A stretch of DNA of 47,983 nt from an uncultured Lachnospiraceae bacterium (GCA_910587955.1 CAJUNN010000019.1:1-47983), one strand, 5' to 3'; positions 16,599 to 24,806 are shown, counted from the stretch's first letter. The notes: generated by a model from the sequence alone, not told the origin. Program-made: numbers and translations.

Positions 16599-16634
16599 CC
16601 TTCCGGAAACGAGTTATGTCAGGGAAGGTTTTTT
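16599..16634 (+). terminator. Terminator-like hairpin in the glmM leader
   Basis: CCTTCC (16599-16604) pairs with GGAAGG (16623-16628) around an 18-nt loop and is followed by six T residues (16629-16634), inside the transcribed leader and 37 nt before the glmM ATG. The flanks ACAGC (about 16586-16592) and GCTGT (about 16637-16642) could pair in an alternative or extended fold. This looks like a possible attenuator, but the 6-bp stem is short and no known riboswitch class was recognised. Confidence 0.35.
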
Positions 16635-16671
16635 ACTGCTGTCTGGTGTAAAAGCTAAAAAGGAGTGGATT

Positions 16672-18006
16672 ATGGGAAAATATTTCGGAACAGACGGTTT
16701 CCGCGGCGAAGCGAATGTGAAGCTGACAGTGGAGCACGCTTTTAAGGTGGGAAGGTATCTGGGCTGGTACTATGGAAGGGATCACAAGGCGAAAATTGTG
16801 ATTGGAAAAGACACCAGGAGAAGCAGCTACATGTTTGAATACGCCCTGGCGGCAGGTATTACGGCTTCCGGTGCGGACGCATACCTTCTGCATGTGACCA
16901 CTACCCCCAGCGTATCCTACGTGGTGCGGACGGAAGGCTTTGACTGCGGGATTATGATTTCCGCCAGCCATAATCCTTTTTATGACAACGGAATTAAGGT
17001 GATCAACGGCCTCGGCCATAAGTTGGAGGCTGAGATCGAGGGGAAAATAGAACGGTATATTGACGGTGAAGCGGAGGAGCGCCCTCTGGCTACCGGGGCG
17101 GACATTGGGCGGACCATCGATTTTTCCGCAGGCCGGAACCGTTACATCGGTTATCTGATCTCCCTGCCCACCCGTTCATTTAAGAATATGCGCGTGGGCC
17201 TGGACTGCTCCAACGGCAGCGCTTCGTCCATTGCCAAGAGCGTATTTGATGCCCTGGGGGCCAAGACTTACGTGATTAACAACGATCCGGACGGGACTAA
17301 TATCAATACAAACTGCGGCTCCACCCACATAGAGGTGCTCCAGCAGTTTGTCCGGGAGAAGCATCTGGATGTGGGCTTTGCCTACGACGGAGACGCGGAT
17401 CGGTGCATTGCCGTGGACGAGAACGGAGATGTGGTGGACGGAGACCGGATTCTCTATGTGTGCGGCAAATATATGATGGAGCAGAATGCCCTCAGGGACA
17501 ACACGATTGTTACCACGGTCATGTCCAATCTGGGCCTTTACAAAGCCTGCGACCGCATTGGCATGAAATATGAAAAGACAGCCGTGGGCGATAAGTACGT
17601 ACATGAAAATATGACCCAGAACGGTTTCCAGCTAGGCGGAGAGCAGTCCGGGCATATTATCTTCAGCAAGCACGCCACCACCGGAGACGGGATCCTGACT
17701 TCCCTGAAGATTATGGAGGTTATTCTGGAGAAGAAGACGTCCCTGGCTACCCTGGCTTCCGAAGTTAAGATTTATCCTCAGCTTCTGCAGAACCTGAAGG
17801 TGAGGGATATGGACGCCACCCTTAATCACCCCGAGGTGAAGAAGGCTGTCGCAGAGGTGGAAGAAAAGCTGGGAAGCGAAGGCCGCATCCTGGTCCGCAA
17901 GAGCGGAACCGAGCCCCTTCTGCGTGTGATGGTGGAAGCCCTCACCGACGAGCTTTGCGAGGAGCATGTGCTGCACGTAATTAATGCCATGAAAGGAACC
18001 CTGTAA
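16672..18006 (+). CDS. glmM: Phosphoglucosamine mutase
   Basis: GlmM converts glucosamine-6-phosphate to glucosamine-1-phosphate, the step before UDP-GlcNAc in cell-wall synthesis. The 444-residue protein has the usual length and all key blocks: the start YFGTDGFRGEAN, the phosphoserine loop ISASHNPFYDNGIK, the metal loop AYDGDADRCIAVD and the C-terminal phosphate-binding VRKSGTEPLLRVM. These fit GlmM better than phosphomannomutase. A strong ribosome site (AAAAAGGAG) precedes the ATG. It has its own promoter with an extended -10 and a leader hairpin. Its position next to the surface-glycan genes fits the need for aminosugar precursors, but it is a core gene and need not be specific to them. 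Confidence 0.96.
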   Translation: MGKYFGTDGFRGEANVKLTVEHAFKVGRYLGWYYGRDHKAKIVIGKDTRRSSYMFEYALAAGITASGADAYLLHVTTTPSVSYVVRTEGFDCGIMISASHNPFYDNGIKVINGLGHKLEAEIEGKIERYIDGEAEERPLATGADIGRTIDFSAGRNRYIGYLISLPTRSFKNMRVGLDCSNGSASSIAKSVFDALGAKTYVINNDPDGTNINTNCGSTHIEVLQQFVREKHLDVGFAYDGDADRCIAVDENGDVVDGDRILYVCGKYMMEQNALRDNTIVTTVMSNLGLYKACDRIGMKYEKTAVGDKYVHENMTQNGFQLGGEQSGHIIFSKHATTGDGILTSLKIMEVILEKKTSLATLASEVKIYPQLLQNLKVRDMDATLNHPEVKKAVAEVEEKLGSEGRILVRKSGTEPLLRVMVEALTDELCEEHVLHVINAMKGTL

Positions 18007-18027
18007 GGGATTCACAAAACAGCGGAC

Positions 18028-18258
18028 GCCTGAGGGCGGATGCGGAACTCAAATCAGCAGAAGCCCGAACAGAACCCAGAAGGAATTTACGGACGTAGAA
18101 TACGTCCGGAAATCCTGCGAAAGGCTGGTGCCTGAGGGCGGATGCGGAACTCAAATCAGCAGAAGCCCGTACGGCGCCCGCAGGAATGACGGACGTAGAA
18201 TACGTCCGGAAATCCTGCGAAAGGCTGGTGCCGTAGGGGCGGATGCGGAACTCAAAAT
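18028..18258 (+). repeat. Tandem intergenic repeat with palindromic core
   Basis: Between glmM and the next gene lie two copies of a unit of about 100 bp, plus a third partial copy. The unit starts are near 18028, 18130 and 18230, each with GGGCGGATGCGGAACTCAAA. The first two copies contain the same palindrome, CGGACGTA-GAA-TACGTCCG (18090-18108 and 18190-18208), followed by the same flank GAAATCCTGCGAAAGGCTGG. The two copies differ by a 2-nt length change and substitutions between the start block and the palindrome. No convincing protein is encoded, although the frame of the next gene stays open through part of it. No matching copies were seen elsewhere in the window. Confidence 0.85.
18165..18240 (+). 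ncRNA. Long structured hairpin in the leader of the nucleotidyltransferase gene
   Basis: The second repeat copy folds on paper into a long RNA stem. The outer helix pairs 18165-18178 with 18227-18240 (12 Watson-Crick pairs, one G-U and one mismatch). The middle helix pairs CGCAGGA (18179-18185) with TCCTGCG (18213-18219). A 4x4 internal loop ATGA/GAAA follows, then an inner helix CGGACGTA/TACGTCCG and a GAA loop, with a one-sided 7-nt bulge at 18220-18226. It ends 31 nt before the ATG at 18272. It matches no riboswitch I recognise and may be a mobile or regulatory repeat. Confidence 0.45.
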
Positions 18259-18271
18259 AGGAGGAATGGAT

Positions 18272-19192
18272 ATGAAAAAGACAGCACTGGTAGTGATGGC
18301 AGCCGGAATCGGAAGCCGTTTCGGGGGAGGAATCAAGCAGCTGGAGCCTGTAGGCCCCAGCGGAGAAATTATCATGGATTACTCCATCCATGATGCCCTG
18401 GAGGCAGGATTTAATAAGGTTGTGTTTATCATCCGCAAAGACTTAGAGAAGGATTTCCGGGAGATCATCGGAAACCGCATTGAGAAGCTGACGGAAGTAG
18501 CTTACGCCTTTCAGGAAGTGGAGAATCTTCCCGGCGGTTTTAAGAATCCCGAAGGACGGACAAAACCTTGGGGAACAGGCCAGGCTGTCTTAAGCTGCAA
18601 GGGTCTTTTAAACGAGCCCTTCGTGGTAATCAACGCCGACGACTACTACGGAAAAGAGGCTTTCAAGAAAGTACATGACTATCTGGTTCAGGACCGGCCC
18701 TCTAACGGAATCTTTGATTTCTGTATGGCAGGCTTTATTTTGGGAAATACTCTCAGTGACAACGGAGCCGTTACCAGGGGAATCTGCAAGGTGGAAAACG
18801 GATACCTGACAGACGTAGTGGAGACATCCGGGATTGAAAAGCTGCCGGACGGCGGCGCTGCCGTGCCGGGTGCGGACGGAAAGCTGGTTCCCGTGGATGC
18901 AAAGAGTTATGTTTCCATGAACATGTGGGGACTGACTCCGGATTTCCTGGATGAAATCGAGAGAGGCTTTATTGAATTCCTGGGCAATGTGAAACCCGGG
19001 GATCTGAAGGCTGAGTATCTGCTGCCCGGAATCATCGACGGGCTTCTGAAGAGCCAGAAGGCAGCCGTTAAAGTACTGGAAACCAATGATAAATGGTTTG
19101 GCGTAACCTACAAGGAAGATAAGCAGTCGGTGGTGGATTCCTTTAAAAAGCTGATTGCCGACGGCGTATACAAAGAAAAACTTTTTTCTTAA
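18272..19192 (+). CDS. Sugar-phosphate nucleotidyltransferase family protein
   Basis: A 306-residue protein with an NTP-transferase (GT-A) domain. The nucleotide-binding start is VVMAAGIGSRFGGGIKQLEP, and the acidic metal-binding block is FVVINADDYYGKEAF. Related enzymes join a sugar phosphate to an NTP to give a nucleotide sugar. The substrate is not obvious: it differs from RmlA and GalU in the GPSGEIIMDYSI region. The frame stays open upstream to 18128, but the ATG at 18272 has TAGGAGG 7 nt away and begins exactly at the first beta strand, so the upstream part is repeat DNA rather than protein. Its position after glmM suggests a role in nucleotide-sugar supply for surface glycans. A strong hairpin follows the stop. 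Confidence 0.82.
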   Translation: MKKTALVVMAAGIGSRFGGGIKQLEPVGPSGEIIMDYSIHDALEAGFNKVVFIIRKDLEKDFREIIGNRIEKLTEVAYAFQEVENLPGGFKNPEGRTKPWGTGQAVLSCKGLLNEPFVVINADDYYGKEAFKKVHDYLVQDRPSNGIFDFCMAGFILGNTLSDNGAVTRGICKVENGYLTDVVETSGIEKLPDGGAAVPGADGKLVPVDAKSYVSMNMWGLTPDFLDEIERGFIEFLGNVKPGDLKAEYLLPGIIDGLLKSQKAAVKVLETNDKWFGVTYKEDKQSVVDSFKKLIADGVYKEKLFS

Positions 19193-19199
19193 AGAAAGC

Positions 19200-19226
19200 A
19201 AGGGCACCCCGCAGGCGGTGCCCTTT
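19200..19226 (+). terminator. Terminator after the nucleotidyltransferase gene
   Basis: A 9-bp GC-rich stem, AAGGGCACC (19200-19208) with GGTGCCCTT (19217-19225), around an 8-nt loop, starts 8 bp after the stop codon at 19192. The T tract is short (TTTAAAA), so termination may be partial. The next gene starts only 16 nt further on, which could let some transcripts continue. Confidence 0.6.
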
Positions 19227-19241
19227 AAAAACAGGTGGAAT

Positions 19242-20966
19242 ATGAAAACAAAGAAGAAGACCCTGCTCTCTTATTACGGACCTTTTAAAGGGCTTTTAGC
19301 CCTGGATCTTCTATTTGCCATGACAGGGGCGGGAGTGAGCCTTTCCATTCCCCTGATTGTCCGCTATATCACCAACCAGGTAATTTATGAGGAGAGCGGC
19401 GCGGCGTGGAATACCATTATCTCTCTCAGTGCTCTCATGCTGGGACTTCTGGTCCTGGAGCTGGCCTGCAATTTCTATATTACCTACTGGGGCCATATGA
19501 TGGGGGCCCGGATGGAGTACGGAATGCGCAGTGAGATTTTTGAGCATTACCAGAAACTGTCTTTTGCCTTTTACGATAACCAAAAGGTGGGCCAGCTTAT
19601 GTCCCGGGTTACAAATGACCTGTTCGAGATTACGGAGCTTCTGCATCACGGGCCGGAGGATGTGGTCATTTCTTTGATTAAAATTCTGGGAGCCATTGCC
19701 ATTCTCTGGAATATCAATCTCCGTCTCACTTTGACGGTAGCGGCATTTCTTCCCTTTATTTTCTGCTTTGCCCTGTACCTCAACAGGAAGATGAAAGGGG
19801 TCTTTAAGCAGAACCGGGTTAGGATGGCAGATATCAACGGCCAGATAGAGGACAATCTCTCCGGGATCCGGGTGGTCAAATCTTTTGCCAACGAGGAAAT
19901 TGAACTGCAGAAGTTCCAGCAGGGAAACAGCCGGTTTTTGGAGTCCAAGCGGAACAACTACCTGTATATGGGCACGTATCACTCGGTGCTGAATGCCATG
20001 CTCACAGGCGTAACCATTGCCGTGGTGCTGGTGGGAGCCAGACTGATCACCAAATCCGCTATGAAAGTGACGGATCTCATTACCTTTCTCTTGTATGTGG
20101 CAAATTTTACGGAGCCGGTGAAAAAGCTGATCAACTTTACAGAACAGTTCCAGAACGGGTATTCCGGTTATACGCGCTTCCGGGAGATTATGGAGGTGGA
20201 GCCGGATATTGCGGACGGAAAGAATGCCATACCCTTCCGGGATGTGAAGGGGCGTGTGGAGTTTGAGGATGTTTCTTTCCGTTATGAGGAACACACGGAG
20301 GTTGTGCTGGACCATGTGAATCTGGAGGTAGAGGCCGGGAGCTATGTGGCTCTGGTGGGCTCCTCCGGGGGCGGAAAGACTACCCTGTGCAGCCTGATCC
20401 CCAGGTTTTACGATGTGACATCGGGCAGTGTCCGGATCGACGGATATGACGTCCGGGACGTAACTTTGAAAAGCCTGCGGGAAAATATCGGAATCGTCCA
20501 GCAGGACGTTTATCTCTTTGCGGGGACCGTAATGGACAACATTCTTTACGGAAGGCCCGGTGCCTCCCGGGAGGAGGTCATCGAGGCGGCAAAGAGTGCA
20601 AACGCCCATGGGTTTATTATGGAGCTGCCCCAAGGATACGATACCGACATCGGGCAGCGGGGCGTGAAACTCTCCGGAGGACAGAAACAGCGTCTGTCCA
20701 TTGCCAGAGTATTTTTGAAAAATCCCCCCATCCTTATTTTTGATGAGGCTACCTCTGCCCTGGACAATGAAAGCGAGCGGGTGGTACAAGAGTCCCTGGA
20801 GCACCTGGCCAGGAACCGGACTACCTTTGTCATCGCCCACCGGCTGTCTACCATCCGCAATGCCCAGAGAATCCTGGTCCTGACGGAGCGGGGCATTGAG
20901 GAAGAGGGAACCCATGAGGAACTGATGGCGCTGCACGGCGTCTATGAGAAACTGTATAATATGTGA
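19242..20966 (+). CDS. ABC exporter with fused membrane and ATPase domains
   Basis: A 574-residue half-transporter. The membrane domain (about residues 10-310, six helices) resembles type IV exporters. The ATPase domain (about 335-574) has Walker A LVGSSGGGKTTL with K379, Q-loop IVQQDVYLFAGTVMDNI, signature KLSGGQKQRLSIARV, Walker B ILIFDEATSALD and the H-loop VIAHRLSTIRN. All catalytic parts are present, so it should hydrolyse ATP. It probably works as a homodimer because no second half-transporter gene is adjacent. The frame runs open from 19155, but ATG 19242 has CAGGTGG upstream and lies past the terminator hairpin. The cargo is unknown; drug, lipid or peptide export are all possible. Confidence 0.92.
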   Translation: MKTKKKTLLSYYGPFKGLLALDLLFAMTGAGVSLSIPLIVRYITNQVIYEESGAAWNTIISLSALMLGLLVLELACNFYITYWGHMMGARMEYGMRSEIFEHYQKLSFAFYDNQKVGQLMSRVTNDLFEITELLHHGPEDVVISLIKILGAIAILWNINLRLTLTVAAFLPFIFCFALYLNRKMKGVFKQNRVRMADINGQIEDNLSGIRVVKSFANEEIELQKFQQGNSRFLESKRNNYLYMGTYHSVLNAMLTGVTIAVVLVGARLITKSAMKVTDLITFLLYVANFTEPVKKLINFTEQFQNGYSGYTRFREIMEVEPDIADGKNAIPFRDVKGRVEFEDVSFRYEEHTEVVLDHVNLEVEAGSYVALVGSSGGGKTTLCSLIPRFYDVTSGSVRIDGYDVRDVTLKSLRENIGIVQQDVYLFAGTVMDNILYGRPGASREEVIEAAKSANAHGFIMELPQGYDTDIGQRGVKLSGGQKQRLSIARVFLKNPPILIFDEATSALDNESERVVQESLEHLARNRTTFVIAHRLSTIRNAQRILVLTERGIEEEGTHEELMALHGVYEKLYNM

Positions 20967-20979
20967 GGATACCTGATTT

Positions 20980-21879
20980 ATGGAAATCAATTTAAAACGC
21001 CCGGAGCTTGAAGACCGGGAACTGATCAACGGATACTTGAAATATGCGGATACCAGAAGCTGTGAGATGACCTTTGCCAACAGTTACTTGTGGTCCAGGC
21101 ACTATGACACGGGATTTGCCATTGTAGAGGGCATGCTGGTCTTCGGACATACGGCTGGGGATACTTCCTTTACCTTTCCGGTGGGCCCGGGGGATGAGAA
21201 GAAGACAATAGACGCTTTGATGGTATATTGTGAGGAGAAGGGGGTTCCCTTTCAGCTTCACAATATTACGGAAAAAGATTTTGCAAAGCTTCAGCAGTTT
21301 TATCCGGGAGAGTTTTCTATCCAGTATGATCGGGATTATGCGGATTATGTGTATGAGACGGAGAAATTGAGCCGCCTTTCCGGGAAAAAATACCACAGCA
21401 AAAAGAATCATGTGAATAAGTTTAAGGCCACATATCCCGACTGGAGCTATGAACCTATCACGAAGGATAATGTAGAGGAATGCTTCCAGATGGCCCTGCG
21501 CTGGCGGGAGCTGAACGGCTGTGAGGAGGATGAGGAGAAACACGCGGAGATCTGCGTGGCATTAAACTTCCTGCGCCTGTTTGAAGAGCTGGAGATGCGG
21601 GGCGGGGCCCTGCGGGTAAACGGGGAGGTAGCAGCGTTCACCATCGGGGAGCAGGTGGGAACGGATACCTTGGTGGTCCACATTGAGAAGGCGTTTGCGG
21701 ATGTACAGGGCGCGTATGCTATGATCAACCAGCAGTTTGCAGAGCATGAGGGGACAGGCTTTCCCTATCTGAACCGGGAGGAGGATATGGGAGAGGAAGG
21801 CCTCCGGCAGGCAAAGATGTCGTATAAACCCGTTTTTCTGATCGAAAAAGGGGTTGTAAGAAGAAAAGCTCTTTTGTAG
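20980..21879 (+). CDS. DUF2156 domain protein (GNAT-like, LPG-synthase C-terminal type)
   Basis: A 299-residue soluble protein matching the DUF2156 / phosphatidylglycerol-lysyltransferase C-terminal family, which has two GNAT-like folds. Recognisable parts are SCEMTFANSYLWSRHY near residue 30, GKKYHSKKNHVNKFKATYP near 138 and AYAMINQQFAEH near 245. The stand-alone form lacks the membrane domain of MprF, so lipid aminoacylation is not assured; aminoacyl-tRNA-dependent transfer is a possible activity by homology. It follows the ABC exporter by 13 nt with a weak ribosome site (GAGGATA) and is probably in the same operon. Family assignment is firm, but the biochemical role is not known from sequence. 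Confidence 0.82.
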   Translation: MEINLKRPELEDRELINGYLKYADTRSCEMTFANSYLWSRHYDTGFAIVEGMLVFGHTAGDTSFTFPVGPGDEKKTIDALMVYCEEKGVPFQLHNITEKDFAKLQQFYPGEFSIQYDRDYADYVYETEKLSRLSGKKYHSKKNHVNKFKATYPDWSYEPITKDNVEECFQMALRWRELNGCEEDEEKHAEICVALNFLRLFEELEMRGGALRVNGEVAAFTIGEQVGTDTLVVHIEKAFADVQGAYAMINQQFAEHEGTGFPYLNREEDMGEEGLRQAKMSYKPVFLIEKGVVRRKALL

Positions 21880-21910
21880 AATAAGAGAGAGCGCAAAAGA
21901 GGAGAAGATT

Positions 21911-22999
21911 ATGAAAAATTGGGAAGCGAATATTCGCAGGGTGACTCCCTATACACCGGGGGAGCAGCCCAGAGAACCGCGGATGATTAAGCTGAACACC
22001 AACGAGAACCCTTATCCGCCCTCTCCGGCGGTGGAACAGGCGGCGAAAGAGCTGGGCGCGGACCGGCTGCGCCTGTATCCGGACCCTGCTTCTTCTGTGC
22101 TGACAGAGGCGCTGGCCGGCTTTTACCGCAGGAAACCGGAGGAAATTTTTGTGGGTGTGGGATCGGATGATGTGCTGGCCATGGCCTTCCAGACGTTCTT
22201 CCAATCGGGGAAGCCTATACTTTTTCCCGATATTACGTATTCTTTCTATCCGGTATGGGCAGAACTTTTCCGGATTCCCTGGAAAAGCCCTGCTCTCGAT
22301 TCTGAGTTCCGGATAGTAAAGGAAGATTACTTCGGAGAAAACGGCGGAATTGTATTTCCCAATCCCAACGCACCTACGGGAATATACATGGAGCTTTCGG
22401 AAGTTGAGGAGATACTGCAAAAGAACCGGGATGTGATTGTCATTGTGGATGAGGCTTATGTAGACTTTGCGGGTCCTTCCGCCATAGAACTGGTAGATCG
22501 GTATGACAATCTGCTGGTGGTGCAGACTTTTTCCAAATCCCGTTCCATGGCGGGCATGCGCATTGGCTTTGCGGTGGGAAACCCGGAATTAATCCGGTAT
22601 CTGAATGACGTAAAATATTCTTTTAACTCCTATACCATGAGCCAGGCGGCTCTGGAGCTGGGCGCCGCGGCTGTAGGGGATGAAACGTATTTCCGGGAGA
22701 CCCTGGGAAAGATTATCAGGGTCCGGGAAGAGACCAAGCGGGAATTGTCCGCACTTGGCTTTGTATTTCCTGATTCCCGTGCCAACTTCATCTTTGCCTC
22801 CCATGAGAGCTGTCCTGCGGAGGAATTGTTTGAGGCGCTCAAAGCAGAACACATTTATGTGCGGCACTTTCACGGACCGCGGATTGGGAATTACCTGCGG
22901 ATTACCATAGGGACAGAAGAACAGATGGCGGCCCTGCTGGCATTTTTGAGAGACTACCTGAAAGAACATTCAGGAAAACGGAGGAAAACAGATTCATGA
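21911..22999 (+). CDS. hisC: Histidinol-phosphate aminotransferase
   Basis: A 362-residue PLP enzyme of the class I/II aminotransferases. It has the HisC start block MIKLNTNENPYPPSP, then the cofactor-binding FPNPNAPTGIYM, VIVDEAYVDFAG and the PLP lysine K209 in QTFSKSRSMAGMRIGFA, and a late RITIGTEEQM with the substrate-binding Arg. HisC converts imidazole acetol phosphate and glutamate to histidinol phosphate in histidine synthesis. No other his genes are nearby, so it could serve another phosphorylated amino acid (for example a CobD- or phenylalanine-like role), but overall it reads as HisC. The AGAGGAGAAG site precedes the ATG. Its last 4 bp overlap the start of the next gene. Confidence 0.88.
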   Translation: MKNWEANIRRVTPYTPGEQPREPRMIKLNTNENPYPPSPAVEQAAKELGADRLRLYPDPASSVLTEALAGFYRRKPEEIFVGVGSDDVLAMAFQTFFQSGKPILFPDITYSFYPVWAELFRIPWKSPALDSEFRIVKEDYFGENGGIVFPNPNAPTGIYMELSEVEEILQKNRDVIVIVDEAYVDFAGPSAIELVDRYDNLLVVQTFSKSRSMAGMRIGFAVGNPELIRYLNDVKYSFNSYTMSQAALELGAAAVGDETYFRETLGKIIRVREETKRELSALGFVFPDSRANFIFASHESCPAEELFEALKAEHIYVRHFHGPRIGNYLRITIGTEEQMAALLAFLRDYLKEHSGKRRKTDS

Positions 23000-23505
23000 C
23001 AGAGACATTGGTACAGTGGTTTGTGGAAACTTTGGGAGGGAGCGCGGCAAAGGAAGTAGTTATCTTTGTCATTTCCATGATCCCGATTCTGGAGCTTAGG
23101 GGAGGACTGCTGGCGGCAGGCCCCGCATTTCTGGATGTGGAGATGTGGAGGGCAATTCCGATCTGCATCGTAGGAAATTTAATCCCCGTTCCCTTTATCC
23201 TGCTGCTGATTACAAAGATTTTCAGCTGGCTGAAAGGAACGAAGCTGTTCCGCCCTATGGTGGAGAAGATGGAACGTAAGGCTATGAGCAAGAAGGATCA
23301 GATAGAAAAGTATGAGTTCTGGGGCCTGCTGTTTTTTGTGGGGATTCCCCTGCCGGGGACAGGGGCCTGGACGGGCTCCCTCATTGCGGCCCTTCTTGGC
23401 ATCAAGTTTAAGAAAGCGTTTCCGGCGGTGATCTTGGGGGTTCTTCTGGCGGCGTTTCTTATGACAATACTGTCGTATACTATTTTGGGTTCGATTTTTG
23501 GTTAA
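22996..23505 (+). CDS. Small multidrug-export family membrane protein (PF06695)
   Basis: A 169-residue membrane protein with three or four helices, matching the 'putative small multi-drug export protein' family. Typical blocks are SMIPILELRGGLLAAG near residue 28, GNLIPVPFILLLITKIF near 58 and FVGIPLPGTGAWTGSLIAA near 112. The family resembles DedA-like proteins in its re-entrant proline/glycine segments, and its real transport role is poorly established. The ATG overlaps the hisC stop by 4 bp (ATGA), so it is translationally coupled to hisC. The next gene follows after 12 bp. Confidence 0.88.
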   Translation: MTETLVQWFVETLGGSAAKEVVIFVISMIPILELRGGLLAAGPAFLDVEMWRAIPICIVGNLIPVPFILLLITKIFSWLKGTKLFRPMVEKMERKAMSKKDQIEKYEFWGLLFFVGIPLPGTGAWTGSLIAALLGIKFKKAFPAVILGVLLAAFLMTILSYTILGSIFG

Positions 23506-23517
23506 GAGGTGAGATTC

Positions 23518-24465
23518 ATGGATTGTACGGAAAAAAAGCTCTTTTTTATCTACAATCCCCATGCAGGCAAGGAGCATATCAAGGGCAAGATGTACGGCAT
23601 CATAAAGGTGCTTGCGGATGCAGGGTATGAGCTGACGGTGTACCCCACCAAGGGATGTCAGGATGCTACAGAACGGATCCGGAATCTTTCGGAAGATTAC
23701 GCCCTGGTTGTGTGCAGCGGAGGGGACGGAACCTTAGACGAGGTGGTCACGGGGATGATGCAGAGAGAGCACAGGATTCCCATCGGCTACATTCCGGCGG
23801 GAACCTGCAACGATTTCGCCCGGTCCCTGCAGATTCCGGCTAATATGCAGCGCTCGGCGGAGATTGCCGTACACGGAGAGGATTTTTCCTTTGACGTGGG
23901 ATCTTTTAATGATAAAAACTTTATCTATATTGCGGCTTTCGGTATTTTTACGGATGTGTCCTATTCTACCAAGCAGGAGGCGAAGAATGCCCTGGGGCAG
24001 ATGGCTTACATCCTGGAGGGCATGAAGCGCCTTTATAATGTAAAATCCTACTATCTGAAAGTGACCAGCCAGGAGATGTGTTTTGAAGGTGACTTTCTCT
24101 TCGGCATGGTGACGAATTCCAAGTCAGTGGGAGGATTTAAGAGCATCATCGGAAAAAACGTTGTTTTTGACGACGGTGTATATGAGGTGACGTTTATCCG
24201 GCGGCCGAAGAATCCCTTGGAGCTGCAGGAGATCCTGGCGGCTCTGCTGATCGAAGAGATTGATACCAAGTACATGTACTCTTTCCGCAGCTCCCGGATT
24301 CTAGTGGAGGCGGAGGAGCCCATTCCCTGGACTCTGGACGGGGAGTTCGGGGGAGAGCATAAGCAGGCGGTGATTTCCAACAATCCGCGGGCGGTGGAGA
24401 TAAGGGTTACAGCGGAGTGCAGGAAAGGCATTACCTGCAGGGCAGAATTGAAACATTCGAAATAA
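23518..24465 (+). CDS. Diacylglycerol/lipid kinase family protein (YegS/DagK-like)
   Basis: A 315-residue soluble kinase of the DAGK catalytic family. It starts with FFIYNPHAGKEHIKGKM (phosphate-binding NP.AGK) and has the ATP-binding VVCSGGDGTLDEVVTG and GYIPAGTCNDFARSL, and later an acidic WTLDGEFGG near the C terminus. These enzymes phosphorylate diacylglycerol or related lipids and recycle lipid made during glycan or teichoic-acid synthesis. An upstream GTG (23509) is in frame, but the ATG at 23518 has AGAGGTGA at a proper distance. It is the last gene of the run beginning near 19242 and is followed by a terminator-like hairpin at 24470. The exact lipid is not determined. Confidence 0.92.
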   Translation: MDCTEKKLFFIYNPHAGKEHIKGKMYGIIKVLADAGYELTVYPTKGCQDATERIRNLSEDYALVVCSGGDGTLDEVVTGMMQREHRIPIGYIPAGTCNDFARSLQIPANMQRSAEIAVHGEDFSFDVGSFNDKNFIYIAAFGIFTDVSYSTKQEAKNALGQMAYILEGMKRLYNVKSYYLKVTSQEMCFEGDFLFGMVTNSKSVGGFKSIIGKNVVFDDGVYEVTFIRRPKNPLELQEILAALLIEEIDTKYMYSFRSSRILVEAEEPIPWTLDGEFGGEHKQAVISNNPRAVEIRVTAECRKGITCRAELKHSK

Positions 24466-24469
24466 TCAT

Positions 24470-24521
24470 AAAAACAGGAGGAGTTTTTTGCAGATTGTAC
24501 AAAATAATCCCTCCTGTTTTT
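24470..24521 (+). terminator. Terminator after the lipid kinase gene
   Basis: A 12-bp stem, AAAAACAGGAGG (24470-24481) with CCTCCTGTTTTT (24510-24521), begins 5 bp after the stop codon. The loop is long (28 nt) and contains its own T-run. The T-rich 3' arm fits rho-independent termination. With A-runs at the other side it might also work in reverse, but no gene converges from the right. Confidence 0.6.
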
Positions 24522-24550
24522 AACATAATTCACAAAATTTGGGAACTGTA

Positions 24551-24579
24551 TTGCGCGGTGGGGTGTTTTGTGATATAGT
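24551..24579 (+). promoter_or_regulatory. Promoter of the beta-glucoside operon
   Basis: TTGCGC (24551-24556), a 17-nt spacer and TATAGT (24574-24579) with TG at 24571-24572, an extended -10. The expected start is near 24586, some 30 nt before the antiterminator element and 220 nt before the PTS start codon. No clear CcpA (cre) site was found. Confidence 0.65.
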
Positions 24580-24617
24580 AGTTCCAGATTGATAGACAAT
24601 TACATGAGATTCCAGAC

Positions 24618-24646
24618 GACGTGTTACTGGTAAAGCAGGCAAGATC
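24618..24646 (+). promoter_or_regulatory. RAT (ribonucleic antiterminator) for a BglG/LicT protein
   Basis: The block GTGTTACTGGTAAAGCAGGC (24621-24640) followed by AAGATC matches the RAT elements of bgl/lic/sac operons, with the typical G-TTACTG...CAGGCAA arms. Its last bases overlap the 5' arm of the terminator at 24641. Binding of the antiterminator made by the gene at 28159 would stabilise this stem and stop the terminator forming. A matching antiterminator in the same operon supports the call. Confidence 0.88.
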
Positions 24647-24719
24647 GGACGAAATGAAACAAGAGGGCTGCAACATACAGCCTTTTAGAACAATTCATAT
24701 TCTGTCGGATCTTTTTTTT
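24641..24719 (+). terminator. Conditional terminator overlapping the RAT
   Basis: AAGATC (24641-24646) pairs with GATCTT (24708-24713), extended past one G-G mismatch by GACG with TGTC, and is followed by an eight-to-nine T tract up to 24719. The 46-nt loop contains a smaller stem, GGCTG (24666-24670) with CAGCC (24678-24682), followed by TTTT. The overlap of the first arm with the RAT is what makes the two folds mutually exclusive. Confidence 0.75.
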
Positions 24720-24806
24720 GTCGGAAATTTCAGTGAGTGCCTGTCAGCGTTATCCCGGCCGGATAAAACAAATGGAAATGCTTCAAAGAGCAGGAAAGGA
24801 TGAGTT

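Noticed and set aside
16459..16671. A known riboswitch in the glmM upstream region
   Set aside because: I compared it by eye with the conserved cores of the glmS ribozyme, c-di-GMP, T-box, preQ1 and fluoride motifs and saw none of them. Only the small hairpin is reported.
18128..18271. 48-residue N-terminal extension of the nucleotidyltransferase gene
   Set aside because: It is encoded by the intergenic repeat, is not hydrophobic or domain-like, and a strong ribosome site marks the ATG at 18272.
19311..21080. 589-codon minus-strand frame opposite the ABC exporter
   Set aside because: The exporter has all ATPase motifs on the plus strand, while the antisense frame has no start signal and no recognisable fold.
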